Of a stretch of 64,000 bases of DNA, positions 17,488 to 27,853 are shown one piece after another. The notes under the pieces were generated by a model. The model ran no database searches and was not told where the DNA came from. It was given only the letters and a program-made list of their open reading frames with translations. The DNA is from Pseudoalteromonas marina (GTDB lineage: Bacteria; Pseudomonadota; Gammaproteobacteria; Enterobacterales; Alteromonadaceae): NCBI RefSeq assembly GCF_000238335.3, contig NZ_AHCB03000006.1, positions 431,384-495,383 of the forward strand, written 5' to 3'. Within the stretch, counting starts at the first letter, position 1; every line of letters starts with the position of its first letter. A program made the translations under genes and the position numbers.

Positions 17488-18633
17488 ATGTCTTTGCCTT
17501 CGTTTATTTCTATGTACCAGCAATTAATTGCAGCCCCGTCTATCAGTGCAATTGAAGACAGCGAATGCATGAGTAATAAAAGCGTTATCGAGTTACTTGC
17601 CCACTGGTGTGAAACGCTCGGTTTTACTTGTGAAATAATAGAACTGGAAGGCAAAAAAGGGCGTTATAACTTATTAGCAAAACGAGGCACCGGGGATGGT
17701 GGTTTAATGCTTGCTGGGCATACCGACACAGTGCCGTTTGATGACAGCCGCTGGAATCATGATCCGTTTAAATTAACAGAACTCGACAACAAACTGTATG
17801 GGCTAGGTAGTATTGATATGAAAGGATTTTTTGCTTTCGTATTACAAGCTATAAGCGAAATAGATGAAAAACAACAAACACAGCCAATTTTAATACTTGC
17901 CACTGCAGATGAAGAAACCACCATGGCAGGCGCACAGCAAATTTGCAAACATCCTAACTTAAAGCCGGCACGCTGTATTATTGGCGAACCCACTGATATG
18001 ACTCCGGTATTTACACATAAAGGCCATATGAGTACAGCTATAAGGGTCGTAGGACGCTCAGGGCACAGCTCAGATCCCGAACGTGGTCTAAACGCCATTG
18101 AAGTTATGCATAAAGTGATTTCAAAATTACTGATCTTAAAAGAGCAATTAAAGAATAAGTATTCACTAAATCACTTTGAAATACCTTATCCTACTTTAAA
18201 TTTGGGTAATATTCATGGTGGTGACAACGCAAATAGAATATGTGGGTGTTGTGAAATGCATATTGATATGCGCCCATTGCCAGGGTTGAGCGTACAAGAG
18301 CTACAAGCTCTGCTGCTAGATGCAACAAAAGACATAAACGAGCAATACCCAAACTCAGTAAGTGTTATTGACCTACATGACCCAATACCAGCATTTACTG
18401 GCAGAACCGACAGCGCGCTAGTTCAACTAGCTGAAAAGGTAGCGGGCCAAAAAGCCATTGCAGTTAATTACTGCACAGAAGCACCTTTTATTCAGCAACT
18501 GGGTTGTGAAACCATAGTTATGGGACCAGGTTCTATTAATCAGGCGCATCAGCCTGACGAATTTTTAGCAATGGAAAAAATAAAGCCTTCACAGCACATC
18601 ATTAGCAATATTATAAAAACCTGTTGCTTTTAG
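17488..18633 (+). CDS. argE: Acetylornithine deacetylase
   Basis: Zinc hydrolase of the M20 family that removes acetate from N-acetylornithine. The metal-site motifs are GHTDTVPFD near residue 76, SIDMKGFF near residue 108, ADEETTMAG near residue 140 and the late EAPFIQQLG. The 381-residue length matches E. coli ArgE. I chose ATG at 17488 over an in-frame TTG four codons upstream. Because ArgE and the ArgH-fused acetylase are both present, this is the linear pathway, not the ArgJ cycle. Confidence 0.96.
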   Translation: MSLPSFISMYQQLIAAPSISAIEDSECMSNKSVIELLAHWCETLGFTCEIIELEGKKGRYNLLAKRGTGDGGLMLAGHTDTVPFDDSRWNHDPFKLTELDNKLYGLGSIDMKGFFAFVLQAISEIDEKQQTQPILILATADEETTMAGAQQICKHPNLKPARCIIGEPTDMTPVFTHKGHMSTAIRVVGRSGHSSDPERGLNAIEVMHKVISKLLILKEQLKNKYSLNHFEIPYPTLNLGNIHGGDNANRICGCCEMHIDMRPLPGLSVQELQALLLDATKDINEQYPNSVSVIDLHDPIPAFTGRTDSALVQLAEKVAGQKAIAVNYCTEAPFIQQLGCETIVMGPGSINQAHQPDEFLAMEKIKPSQHIISNIIKTCCF

Positions 18634-18642
18634 CTAAGCAAT

Positions 18643-18671
18643 AAAAAAAGACGCTTAACAGCGTCTTTTTT
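18643..18671. terminator. Bidirectional terminator between argE and panP
   Basis: AAAAAAGACGCT-taac-AGCGTCTTTTTT forms a strong stem with A and T flanks. The two neighbouring genes converge here, so it can terminate both. Confidence 0.85.
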
Positions 18672-18687
18672 ATAAATGCTAAATTTA

Positions 18688-20316
18688 CTATTTCATGTAT
18701 TTGCTTAAATACTTTTTAAATACAGGGTCTGTTTTAGCAAGCTCTTTTTGCTCAGCTAATATCTCTTTTAAAATCACACCCGAGGTAAGCGGATTTGCCA
18801 GTACAACCCTAAACACAACCGTAGGTTGATTATCGTATTGAACTGGAGTCAAACGAGTACGCGATACAAACGAGCGTCCAGATTCACGCTGGCGTTTTTG
18901 CATACTGGCTGTAAAACGATTTAGTGAAGCAAAAATATCAATCCGTGTTTTTTCATCAGCCTCAGCAATCGCTTGTTTTATTTGCTTAGGCACATAGCGA
19001 TAAGTAAGCAAACATAGCTCAGGCTCTGAAATAAGTTCAAAATCTTCGTCTGCCTTGATTAAATCAGCAAAATACTTTGCCTTTTTTATACTTCGATCGA
19101 TTAGCATTTCATAGCCTTTACGGCCTATAACACGTAAGCAAGCATGCACTAACATAGCCATACCAGGGCGGCTACCCTCTAGTGTGTGGCTACCTAAATC
19201 TTTAGAGCCCTTACGCAATATATACTCAGCATGATGCTCTATTGCATCGGTTGCAGCGGGATCTTTAAACAGCACTAAACCTGCGCCCATCGGGACATAC
19301 ATTTGTTTGTGGGCATCAATTGTTATTGAGTCTGCTCGCTCAATACCATTGAGCAGAGGACGATAAGTATTAGATAATAACGTTGCCCCACCCCAAGCCG
19401 CATCAACATGAAAATGACAGTTAATCTCTTGCGCTAAATCAGCCATTTCGTTGAGGGGATCAATATTGCCGGTTTCGGTTGTGCCTGCAACACCAATAAT
19501 TGCCATTACTTTAATGCCTTTAGACTCAAGCTCGCGGGCTTTGTCTCGCATAGCATTTACATCGACCTTGTTGTCATCAGTTGTTTTAATACCAACCAAG
19601 TTGTCGCGCCCTATCCCTAATAAATCAACTGATTTACCTAATGAATAATGACCACGTTCTGAAATTAATACCGCTAAACCTCTGTATCCATAATGCAGCA
19701 TACCTGCCACAATTCCTTGAGATGCAATACCGGTAAATTCACCATCGGCTTTTAACAAACGATTTCGAGCAATCCAAAGCGCAGTAATGTTTGCAACCGT
19801 ACCACCAGAGCAAAATGCACCTAATGACGTTTTAGCGCTGTGCATCCATTTAGAGTAAAACGCATCATTTTGGCCATAGGCTAAATGATGCATCATACCT
19901 AACACCTGACGCTCAAGGGGGGTAAATGCCTTAGATGTCTCAATTTTTACTAGATTTTGATTTAGTCCCACCATCAACTTTGAAAGTGGCAGTAAAAAAT
20001 GCGGTAAAGCGGATGTCATATGGCCAATAAAACTTGGTGCAGCCGTATGCACAGAATGAGCAACAAGTTGCTCCATTATGTCTTGAGCATAAGCAGATAC
20101 AAACGTTGGGTTTTCTGGGATCACCGCAGCTTGAAAGTCTTTTTCAATTTCATGTAATGGTTTTTCGATTGCCGCTATATTTTCGTTTAAAAAACCTGCT
20201 AAATTACTCGATATTTCAAGCTCAATTTTGCTTAAAGTTGAGTCAGGCGCTTCAGGTACAGTAAATATACGCTTGAGGCTTTCTTTAGAGGCGACGGCAC
20301 AACGCTTTTGATCCAT
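18688..20316 (-). CDS. panP: Pyridoxal-dependent aspartate 1-decarboxylase (PanP type)
   Basis: A 542-residue group II amino-acid decarboxylase. The PLP lysine lies in ITIDAHKQMYVPMGAG near residue 335, with HVDAAWGGA about 30 residues before it. The overall pattern resembles the PanP family, proposed to make beta-alanine from aspartate in marine gammaproteobacteria that lack pyruvoyl PanD. A glutamate or diaminobutyrate decarboxylase is the main alternative, since these share the fold. It is a single gene with its own promoter and the convergent terminator. Confidence 0.82.
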   Translation of the reverse strand: MDQKRCAVASKESLKRIFTVPEAPDSTLSKIELEISSNLAGFLNENIAAIEKPLHEIEKDFQAAVIPENPTFVSAYAQDIMEQLVAHSVHTAAPSFIGHMTSALPHFLLPLSKLMVGLNQNLVKIETSKAFTPLERQVLGMMHHLAYGQNDAFYSKWMHSAKTSLGAFCSGGTVANITALWIARNRLLKADGEFTGIASQGIVAGMLHYGYRGLAVLISERGHYSLGKSVDLLGIGRDNLVGIKTTDDNKVDVNAMRDKARELESKGIKVMAIIGVAGTTETGNIDPLNEMADLAQEINCHFHVDAAWGGATLLSNTYRPLLNGIERADSITIDAHKQMYVPMGAGLVLFKDPAATDAIEHHAEYILRKGSKDLGSHTLEGSRPGMAMLVHACLRVIGRKGYEMLIDRSIKKAKYFADLIKADEDFELISEPELCLLTYRYVPKQIKQAIAEADEKTRIDIFASLNRFTASMQKRQRESGRSFVSRTRLTPVQYDNQPTVVFRVVLANPLTSGVILKEILAEQKELAKTDPVFKKYLSKYMK

Positions 20317-20592
20317 CTTAATACCTAGTGTGTGTGTTGCTAAAACACCTGTTTAACTAGTAAAAACGCCCAAATATGGCGGTAAGTTAAGCAATAGTGT
20401 TTCTAAATAATTGCGCTAACTGTACTGCAATATAAGTAAAATGTCTCGTTAAAAGCCTTAAAAGCAACACCACGCATGACAAAAAAGTGTTAATTTAATT
20501 AAAATTTTATTTAATCTAATAAATACTAATTATTTATTGGGCAATTTTGTATTTTAAGTATAATCATTAAAACAACAAAAAAGGGACAGGCA

Positions 20593-22476
20593 ATGCTTAA
20601 GGGAAGAGTGAAAGTGAGCTGGTTAGTGGCTGGTTTTGCTTTATTTTTAGTCAGTTTAGTGGTCTATATTTACTACACCTACCACACAACCCGCGCTGAA
20701 ATTATGGAATCTGTTGATGCGCGCCTTCTTAATGCCGCAGCCAGTGTTAAGCATATACTCGGTGATGACTACCTAAATACCATGAACCAAAACGGTCAAA
20801 TTAATTTTTTTGACTATGAAGTCAAAAGCAGGCAACTTTCTGAGTTTGCACAAGCGCTAGATGTGGCATATGTATATGCAATGATATTAAAAAACAACCG
20901 CGTATACTTTACTGCATCAAGCTATACGCAAGACGATATGAACAATGGCAAAATAACGCAATATTTAGATATATACCCAGAAGCAACCGATCTCAACATA
21001 AGCGCTTTTTACTCCACTGAGCCGGTATTTGAAGTGTCGGCCGATCAATGGGGGCACTTTAAAACTATATTTATCCCTTTTGTTGACGATAAAACAGGTA
21101 AAACTTACCTTACTGGCGCTGATATTACGATTCTTGATCTTAACCAAAAGCTAAGCGAAAGCGTCTCTAAAGCAGCAGCTATGGCAAGCTTCTTCTTTTT
21201 TATAGCTATCCTTGTTGCCGCTATTTATGTTTACTTACTTAAGCGCTCATTAGCAACTGACTCCAGTACAGGATTTGAAAACCACATTGCGTTGGAATAC
21301 TTACTTAAAAAAAGTAACAGTCATCATATGCAGTTAGCCGTTGTCTGGGTTAATGAAATTGAAGATATAAATAGCTTTTACGGCACCGAAATCGGCGATA
21401 AAGTAATGAAAAACTTGCTTACGCATTTTAAGAGCCGCTGTTCTGCCAACTGTCATTTATACCGCTTAGCCACCAATAAATTGGTGCTGCTATCACCTAA
21501 AGAAACACCTTATGAAGAGCTGAACGATTTAATCGAAACCTATAATGCCAATACGCCTTTATTAACTGATCCATTTATATACATTACATTGTGTGCTGGT
21601 ATTGCGACGGGTAATAAATCGCTATTACTTGAAAATGCTCATATTGCTGCACTACAAGCAAAGCAAGGTAGACACACAGTTATTAATTATTCTAAAGCAC
21701 TTCACGATGTTAAAACTCAATATCAATATAATGTAGAAATGGCCAAAGAAGTGCATGATGCATTTGATAACAACCGTATTGTGCCTTACTTTCAGCCAAT
21801 AATAGATACCAAAACAAATCAGATAGTTCAGTACGAATGTTTGGCGCGAATGGTTACCGCAAGCGGAGAAATTTTAAAACCCGATGCGTTTTTAAATGTA
21901 GTTACACGCTCCAGAATGGACGGGTTATTAACCCGCACTATATTTTCACAGTGTATTAGCCGCTTTAGAAAAACAAACATTTGTTGGAGCTTAAATATAA
22001 CAGCGCAAGACATGTTAGACCCAAGCTTGAATGAATTCATCACAAACGAGCTTAAGCGCTATCCGCACCCAAGCAATATCACTTTAGAGTTAATAGAAAC
22101 CCAAGCGATTGCAAATTATTCTGAAGTTAAAGCATTTATTTCTATGGTTAAAAGTAAAGGCGTTAAGGTAATAATTGATGACTTTGGTAGCGGTTATTCA
22201 AATATTTCAAATGTTCTAAAACTTGAAGTTGACGGTATTAAGTTAGATGGCGGATTGATAAAACAGATAATACACGATAACGACATTTACTTATTTATTG
22301 AGCATATAGCGGCATTTGCTAACCAATTAGATTTACTGCTTATAGCTGAATCTGTCGAAAATGCAGCCATTGTAAATGCGTTAGAAAAAGCAAATGTGAC
22401 GCTCATGCAGGGTAACCATTTTGCCCAACCTGCGCCACAATTTGCTACACCAGAAAATGCTGACTTAGTCTGTTAA
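20593..22476 (+). CDS. Membrane protein with degenerate GGDEF and EAL domains
   Basis: A 627-residue signalling protein. Two membrane helices (about 10-30 and 197-215) flank a periplasmic sensor region. A GGDEF-like domain follows (about 230-370), but its signature reads RLATNKLVLL, so cyclase activity is unlikely. The EAL domain (about 385-620) has ECL in place of EAL, yet keeps the Asn (LNITAQDM), Glu (LELIETQA), DD (IIDDFGSGYSN), Lys (IKLDGG), Glu (AESVEN) and a late Gln, so it could still hydrolyse cyclic di-GMP. It is a single gene. Confidence 0.9.
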   Translation: MLKGRVKVSWLVAGFALFLVSLVVYIYYTYHTTRAEIMESVDARLLNAAASVKHILGDDYLNTMNQNGQINFFDYEVKSRQLSEFAQALDVAYVYAMILKNNRVYFTASSYTQDDMNNGKITQYLDIYPEATDLNISAFYSTEPVFEVSADQWGHFKTIFIPFVDDKTGKTYLTGADITILDLNQKLSESVSKAAAMASFFFFIAILVAAIYVYLLKRSLATDSSTGFENHIALEYLLKKSNSHHMQLAVVWVNEIEDINSFYGTEIGDKVMKNLLTHFKSRCSANCHLYRLATNKLVLLSPKETPYEELNDLIETYNANTPLLTDPFIYITLCAGIATGNKSLLLENAHIAALQAKQGRHTVINYSKALHDVKTQYQYNVEMAKEVHDAFDNNRIVPYFQPIIDTKTNQIVQYECLARMVTASGEILKPDAFLNVVTRSRMDGLLTRTIFSQCISRFRKTNICWSLNITAQDMLDPSLNEFITNELKRYPHPSNITLELIETQAIANYSEVKAFISMVKSKGVKVIIDDFGSGYSNISNVLKLEVDGIKLDGGLIKQIIHDNDIYLFIEHIAAFANQLDLLLIAESVENAAIVNALEKANVTLMQGNHFAQPAPQFATPENADLVC

Positions 22477-22535
22477 TTAACCAAACATTAGTGATAAAGC
22501 TATTTTTAGCCGATAGAAAAACGCTTAAAAATAAC

Positions 22536-23204
22536 TTAGGTTAAATCAATAATAAGCCGGTGACTTTGCTGACCACTGGCCCAATACTTTCGCTCAAACG
22601 GGGTAATTGCATCGTCGCTGTGATAAGGCTGCACTTCGCAAATATGGCTGGTTAGTTCAAGCGCCCTTGCAAATTCTTTAACATATATATCCCAGTTACT
22701 GCGTACTTCTAATAAGCCACCTAACTTAACAATATAAGGAAATATAGCTGCACCGTGCCATCTGCGTTGAATATGTTTAGATTTAGGCCATGGGTTTGGA
22801 TACAACAAATAATGGTGGCTAGGCTGCCAATTTGCCGCAACTGCTAAGCGCCAAAAATCATTTAAATCAGCCTGTACCAAAATATACTGACCACTGTCGC
22901 TTTGCTTATATTGAACGTCGTGTTTATCAAGCCTATGCGACGACTTATCAATCCCGACCACAAGAGCATCAGGATGAAGCTTAGCTAAGTTAGCTGTACT
23001 TTCACCTACACCACAGCAAGAGTCTAAAATAAGAGGGCCATTGAATGCCTTAACTTTTTCATTAACCTCATCAAATGCCGCTTGCGTGTGCGCTGCAATG
23101 GGCTTTTTAAACTCGGCGCTTAAATGCTTATTTACTATTTCATCAAGCTTTTCGTGAATACCGGCCTGATTAGATACAATACTTCGAGAATTTGCATCAC
23201 TCAT
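22536..23204 (-). CDS. TrmB-like SAM-dependent methyltransferase
   Basis: A 222-residue Rossmann methyltransferase resembling tRNA (guanine-N7) methyltransferase TrmB. The SAM motif I is LDSCCGVGES, unlike the usual LEIGFGMG of TrmB. YPNPWPKSKHIQRRWHG near residue 135 is very TrmB-like and corresponds to the substrate-binding stretch. A second, true trmB is likely elsewhere in the genome, so this may be a paralogue with another RNA substrate. Its ATG shares one base with the ABC permease stop, which places it at the end of that operon. Confidence 0.75.
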   Translation of the reverse strand: MSDANSRSIVSNQAGIHEKLDEIVNKHLSAEFKKPIAAHTQAAFDEVNEKVKAFNGPLILDSCCGVGESTANLAKLHPDALVVGIDKSSHRLDKHDVQYKQSDSGQYILVQADLNDFWRLAVAANWQPSHHYLLYPNPWPKSKHIQRRWHGAAIFPYIVKLGGLLEVRSNWDIYVKEFARALELTSHICEVQPYHSDDAITPFERKYWASGQQSHRLIIDLT

Positions 23205-23971
23205 TAGTGTCTTAGCCCCACACCTTTTTTGATTAATGTAAGCGCAACAGTAAATAGCACGGTAATAAACACTAAAATCACACCTAATGCGACGGTTAAA
23301 TCAACATCCGATACACCTAAAAACCCGTACCTAAATGCGTTAACCATATAGATGATGGGGTTTATTTGCGATACATTTTGCCAAAACTCAGGTAGCAAAG
23401 TAATTGAATAAAATACGCCCCCCAAGTACGTTAGCGGAGTAAGTATAAATGTAGGAATAATACTAATGTCATCAAAGCTATTAGCATAAATAGCGTTAAT
23501 TAAACCACCTAGCGCAAACACCGCCGAGGTTAAAATTACCGTTGCCATAATTACAAATATATTGTGTATTTGAATATCAACAAACAACAGCGATACACAG
23601 GTAACAATAAAGCCCACCATCATGCCACGCGTCATACCACCGCCCATATAGCCTAGTACTATTATGTAATTAGGCACTGGCGCAACAAGCAGCTCCTCTA
23701 TACTTTTTTGAAATTTAGTTGAGTAAAAACTAGAAGCTACATTAGAATATGAGTTTGTAATAACCGACATCATTATTAAGCCCGGTACAATAAACTCCAT
23801 ATAACTAAACCCACCCATTTCACCAATGCGCGAACCTATAAGGTTACCAAAAATAACAAAATACAAACTCATTGTTATGGCAGGTGGTACTAGAGTTTGC
23901 ACCCAAATACGTAGAAAACGAATACACTCTTTAATCCATATACTTTTTAGCGCTACGCCATATTTAAACAT
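23204..23971 (-). CDS. yadH: ABC-2 type transporter permease (YadH-like)
   Basis: A 255-residue inner-membrane permease with six helices and the ABC-2 signature region. It resembles E. coli YadH, whose substrate is not established. It follows its ATPase directly (TAA then ATG), so the two form one exporter. Interaction segments such as KSIEELLVAPVPN near residue 88 match the coupling helix region of this family. Confidence 0.9.
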   Translation of the reverse strand: MFKYGVALKSIWIKECIRFLRIWVQTLVPPAITMSLYFVIFGNLIGSRIGEMGGFSYMEFIVPGLIMMSVITNSYSNVASSFYSTKFQKSIEELLVAPVPNYIIVLGYMGGGMTRGMMVGFIVTCVSLLFVDIQIHNIFVIMATVILTSAVFALGGLINAIYANSFDDISIIPTFILTPLTYLGGVFYSITLLPEFWQNVSQINPIIYMVNAFRYGFLGVSDVDLTVALGVILVFITVLFTVALTLIKKGVGLRH

Positions 23972-24901
23972 TTATTCGCCCCGCCCTTGCTCTAGTAATC
24001 CTACAAATAGCTCTTCTAATCGATTGGCCTTGTTACGCATACTTAATACAGTATTGCCTTGCTCTGTAAGCGCACTAAACACTGCATTTAAGCCCTGTGA
24101 TTTAGCCACTTCAACCTCAATAGTGTGATCGTCCGTCATGGTAAATTTATAACCTTGCAACGTGACTGGCTTAGCTGGCATTTTTAAATCAAGTACAAAC
24201 GTTTCTTTATCAAGCTTTGCAAGCAGTGCTTTTATCGTCGTGTTTTCAACAATGCGACCGGTATCGATAATGGCAATGTTTTTACACAACAGTTCTGCTT
24301 CTTCTAAGTAATGGGTAGTTAAAATAATCGTTACGCCTTGTTCATTAATTTTGCGTAAAAACTCCCACATAGAGCGTCGTAACTCTATGTCTACACCCGC
24401 TGTTGGTTCATCAAGTATAAGTAGCTTTGGCTCGTGCATCAGTGCGCGTGCAATCATTAAACGACGCTTCATACCGCCTGATAAAGTACGCGCTTGTTTA
24501 TCTTTTTTCTCGAGCAAACCAAGCTGGGCTAAATATTTATCAGCACGCTTATGTGCTTCGCTACGCGGTACACCGTAATAACCGGCTTGGTTTACTAATA
24601 TTTGGGTCAACGTTTCAAATTGGCTGAAGTTGAATTCTTGTGGTACTAAGCCTAAATGCGCCTTGGCAGCTTCAAGATGGGTATCTATATCGTAACCAAA
24701 TACCTCTACTTTACCTTCAGTTTTATTGACCAAAGACGAAATAACACCAATCGTTGTTGATTTACCTGCGCCATTTGGTCCAAGTAATGCAAAAAAATCG
24801 CCCTCGTCTACTTGTAAATCAACACCTTTAACAGCCTCTACGCCGTTTTTGTATACCTTGGTAAGGCCTTCAATATTTAATGCAATACTTTGCTTACTCA
24901 T
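23972..24901 (-). CDS. yadG: ABC transporter ATPase (YadG-like)
   Basis: A 309-residue ATPase partner of the permease that follows. It shows Walker A GPNGAGKST near residue 40, signature LSGGMKRRL near residue 140, Walker B LLILDEPTAGVD near residue 161 and the switch histidine in TTHYLEEAE. Residues beyond about 230 form the C-terminal extension seen in drug and lipid exporters of this class. The start shares one base with the ubiX stop (TAATG). Confidence 0.93.
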   Translation of the reverse strand: MSKQSIALNIEGLTKVYKNGVEAVKGVDLQVDEGDFFALLGPNGAGKSTTIGVISSLVNKTEGKVEVFGYDIDTHLEAAKAHLGLVPQEFNFSQFETLTQILVNQAGYYGVPRSEAHKRADKYLAQLGLLEKKDKQARTLSGGMKRRLMIARALMHEPKLLILDEPTAGVDIELRRSMWEFLRKINEQGVTIILTTHYLEEAELLCKNIAIIDTGRIVENTTIKALLAKLDKETFVLDLKMPAKPVTLQGYKFTMTDDHTIEVEVAKSQGLNAVFSALTEQGNTVLSMRNKANRLEELFVGLLEQGRGE

Positions 24902-25521
24902 TACTTACCCTCACCATAACCCCAACGTTTTGTTAGTGTATGCTCAATGTTTAAATGATCTAAAATGCGAGCCACCATAAAATCGACTAAATCTTCTATG
25001 CTTTGCGGCTTATGATAAAAGCCCGGCGCTGCAGGCATAATGGTAACGCCCAAACGCGATAGCTTTAACATGTTCTCTAGATGAATCTCGCTAAAAGGCG
25101 TTTCACGCGGTACTAAAATAAGCTGGCCACGTTCTTTAATCACTACATCGGCCGCACGCTCTAGTAAATTATCAGATGCGCCTACAGCAATCGCCGATAC
25201 TGACCCCGCACTGCATGGGCACACAACCATTTTTTTGGGCGCTGCAGAACCAGAGGCTACAGGACTAAACCAGTTATCTTTACCAAATACTTGTAATTGT
25301 TGTGGCTGTGCATCAAATAGCGCATTTAACTGCTCAGTGGCTTTATCTTCATTTGCCGAGAGCTTTATGTTTGACTCAGTATCAAGCACAACGCGGGCTG
25401 CGCTCGAAATAAGTACATACACTTGGTATTGCTGCTCGAGTAACACTTCAAGCAGCTTTAAACCATATGGTGCGCCAGAGGCACCACTGAACGCTAAGGT
25501 GATTTTATCTTTAAATTGCAA
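24901..25521 (-). CDS. ubiX: Flavin prenyltransferase
   Basis: Makes prenylated FMN, the cofactor of the UbiD decarboxylase in ubiquinone synthesis. [16 protein letters not shown] opens the protein and [21 protein letters not shown] lies near residue 95, both UbiX signatures. I prefer a TTG start at 25521, with GGAG 6 bp upstream and 1 bp after the mpl stop. An ATG at 25554 would add 11 residues, overlap mpl by 32 bp and give an unusual N-terminus. It is probably translationally linked to mpl. Confidence 0.92.
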   Translation of the reverse strand: MQFKDKITLAFSGASGAPYGLKLLEVLLEQQYQVYVLISSAARVVLDTESNIKLSANEDKATEQLNALFDAQPQQLQVFGKDNWFSPVASGSAAPKKMVVCPCSAGSVSAIAVGASDNLLERAADVVIKERGQLILVPRETPFSEIHLENMLKLSRLGVTIMPAAPGFYHKPQSIEDLVDFMVARILDHLNIEHTLTKRWGYGEGK

Positions 25522-25522
25522 A

Positions 25523-26878
25523 TTATTCTCCGCTGAATTTATCAGCCAAACCATCTACTAGTTGCTGATGAAGGGCGTTAAAACCGCCATTACTCATAAT
25601 TAAAATATGTTGATCAGGCTGCACATTTTCAAGCACCGTATTTATAATAGCTTGCGTACTATTAAAGCACTGCATGCCCGCTTTTTGAGCTTGCTCGTTA
25701 AGCGACCAGCCTAAGTTATCTGGTTCAAACAAAAGTACGTCATCAGCATCAGCTAATGAAGCGAGTAGCGTATGCTGATGTACACCCATTTTCATGGTGT
25801 TTGAGCGAGGCTCTAAAATAGCAATAATTTTTTCATCGCCAACTTTAGCGCGTAAACCCGCTAAGGTTGTTTTAATCGCTGTTGGGTGATGAGCAAAATC
25901 GTCATAAACCTTAATACTGTTTATGTCGGCCTTGAGTTCCATTCGCCTCTTCGGACTTATAAACTCGGCAAGTGCCTCAATACTGTGGCTAACAGCAATC
26001 CCTACATGGCGCGCTGCAGCAATTGCCATAATCGCATTTTTAACATTATGTTCGCCAATTGCGCCCCAATTAACCGTACCTTGGCGTTCATTATTCAAAA
26101 GTACATTAAACTCGCTGCCATCGGGTTTAATTAGTTCGTAACCCCAATCAATGCCTAGCGTTTCGCTTTCACTCCATAACCCTTGCGATATAACGTCTTC
26201 AAGTGCTTTGTCTTGTTTTGGCCAAATTACTTTACCGCTGTGAGGTAGTGTACGCATTAAGTGGTGAAATTGTTTTTTAATTGCGTTTAAATCATCAAAA
26301 ATATCGGCGTGATCAAACTCTAAATTATTCAAAATTAATGTACGCGGTAAGTAATGGACAAACTTGCTGCGCTTATCAAAAAAAGCGGTATCGTATTCAT
26401 CTGCCTCAATAACAAAAAAAGGGGTTTCACCTACCTTTGCCGACACACCAAAATTTTGCACTATGCCGCCAATTAAAAACCCCGGTTTTAAACCAGCATA
26501 TTCTAATATCCAGGCAAGCATACTCGCTGTGGTTGTTTTACCATGCGTACCAGCTACCGCAAGCACCCACGAGTTTTGCAATAAGTTATGCTTTAACCAC
26601 TCTGGACCGGAGGTATAAGGTAAGCGGTTGTCTAATACATATTCAACACACGGATTACCTCGGCTCATCGCATTACCAATCACTACCATATCGGGTTTTG
26701 GCTCTAATTGAGATACGTCGTAACCTTGAGTGAGCTCAATACCAAGATCTTCAAGCTGGGTGCTCATAGGTGGGTAAACGTTTTGGTCTGAACCTGTTAC
26801 TTTATGGCCAAGCGACTTAGCAATGGCTGCAATACCACCCATAAACGTACCGCAAATGCCCAAAATATGAATATGCAT
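25523..26878 (-). CDS. mpl: UDP-N-acetylmuramate:L-alanyl-gamma-D-glutamyl-meso-diaminopimelate ligase
   Basis: Attaches recycled murein tripeptide to UDP-MurNAc. The 451-residue protein has the Mpl N-terminus [15 protein letters not shown], the Mur-ligase ATP loop [11 protein letters not shown] near residue 111, and [16 protein letters not shown] near residue 160. It heads the run mpl-ubiX-ATPase-permease-methyltransferase. A perfect 8-bp inverted repeat lies 25 bp upstream of the start. It partners functionally with uppP and mltF elsewhere in the window. Confidence 0.96.
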   Translation of the reverse strand: MHIHILGICGTFMGGIAAIAKSLGHKVTGSDQNVYPPMSTQLEDLGIELTQGYDVSQLEPKPDMVVIGNAMSRGNPCVEYVLDNRLPYTSGPEWLKHNLLQNSWVLAVAGTHGKTTTASMLAWILEYAGLKPGFLIGGIVQNFGVSAKVGETPFFVIEADEYDTAFFDKRSKFVHYLPRTLILNNLEFDHADIFDDLNAIKKQFHHLMRTLPHSGKVIWPKQDKALEDVISQGLWSESETLGIDWGYELIKPDGSEFNVLLNNERQGTVNWGAIGEHNVKNAIMAIAAARHVGIAVSHSIEALAEFISPKRRMELKADINSIKVYDDFAHHPTAIKTTLAGLRAKVGDEKIIAILEPRSNTMKMGVHQHTLLASLADADDVLLFEPDNLGWSLNEQAQKAGMQCFNSTQAIINTVLENVQPDQHILIMSNGGFNALHQQLVDGLADKFSGE

Positions 26879-26902
26879 ATACTTTCCTTAAACCGTATGC
26901 TC

Positions 26903-26922
26903 ACTTTGCAGCTGTGCAAAGT
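26903..26922. repeat. Inverted repeat in the mpl 5' region
   Basis: ACTTTGCA and TGCAAAGT form a perfect 8-bp repeat around a 4-base centre (GCTG), ending 25 bp upstream of the mpl start. It could be an operator or a leader hairpin. Confidence 0.45.
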
Positions 26923-27007
26923 TTAATGGCGCTATAATGCCAAATTTCGTGCTTACTTACCATTATATGTAGGCATTTTACTAATGCTTAAAGTCATTAT
27001 CACAAAC

Positions 27008-27037
27008 AAAAAAGCCTTCTAAATTAGAAGGCTTTTT
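27008..27037 (-). terminator. Terminator of the folB-folK-uppP operon
   Basis: AGCCTTC and GAAGGCT form a stem flanked by A and T runs, just past the uppP stop on the minus strand. Confidence 0.8.
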
Positions 27038-27052
27038 GCAAAGTAAATTAAA

Positions 27053-27853
27053 TTACATACTTAAAAAAACAATTAAACCTAGGCCTAAAACTAACCGGTA
27101 AATTACAAAAGGTAACATTCCCATTCGTTCAATCACTTTTAAAAATAAATAAATACACGCATAAGCAGATAGAAAAGACAGTACCACACCTAGTAGTAAT
27201 GTACCCCACTCAACAACATGGTCACCCAATGCAAGTTCTATTGTGTAATAAAGCCCCATCATTGAAATTACAGGAATAGCGAGTAAAAACGAAAAGCGCG
27301 CTGCACTTTGCTTATTCATGCCTAGCATTAAACCCGCTGTCATTGTAATACCTGAACGAGAGGTACCCGGGATCATAGCAACGGCTTGCGCTAAGCCAAT
27401 CATTAAAGCCGACTTCCAATTAAGTTGATAAATTGTTTTAACTTGTTTCCCTTTAGCATCGGCGTACCAAAGCAAAAGGCCAAAAATAATCGTCGTGGCT
27501 GCAATGACCCATGCACTTCGTAGGTATAACTCAACAAAATCCTTAAGTAACAAACCAAATACAGCAGCAGGTATTGTCCCTAAAATAATCCACCAGCCGA
27601 GTTTACTGTCGTCTGTTTTACCTTGTGTGCCAAACGATTTAAACCACGCACTAAGAATATCAGCCACCTCTTTACGAAAATAAATAACAACCGCTATTAA
27701 TGTCCCTACATGCACTGCAACATCAAAAGCAAGTCCTTGGTCTTCCCACCCTAATATTTGTGAGGGTAAAATTAAATGTGCCGAGCTAGATATGGGTAAA
27801 AACTCAGTAAAACCTTGAATTAGCGCTAAAATTATTATTTCTAAAATACTCAT
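27053..27853 (-). CDS. uppP: Undecaprenyl-diphosphatase
   Basis: Inner-membrane phosphatase (BacA family) that recycles undecaprenyl diphosphate and can confer bacitracin resistance. The 266-residue protein has about eight helices. [13 protein letters not shown] near residue 17 is the Glu-rich catalytic motif, and [17 protein letters not shown] near residue 160 is the second signature with the catalytic Arg. The start overlaps folK by 4 bp. Confidence 0.97.
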   Translation of the reverse strand: MSILEIIILALIQGFTEFLPISSSAHLILPSQILGWEDQGLAFDVAVHVGTLIAVVIYFRKEVADILSAWFKSFGTQGKTDDSKLGWWIILGTIPAAVFGLLLKDFVELYLRSAWVIAATTIIFGLLLWYADAKGKQVKTIYQLNWKSALMIGLAQAVAMIPGTSRSGITMTAGLMLGMNKQSAARFSFLLAIPVISMMGLYYTIELALGDHVVEWGTLLLGVVLSFLSAYACIYLFLKVIERMGMLPFVIYRLVLGLGLIVFLSM

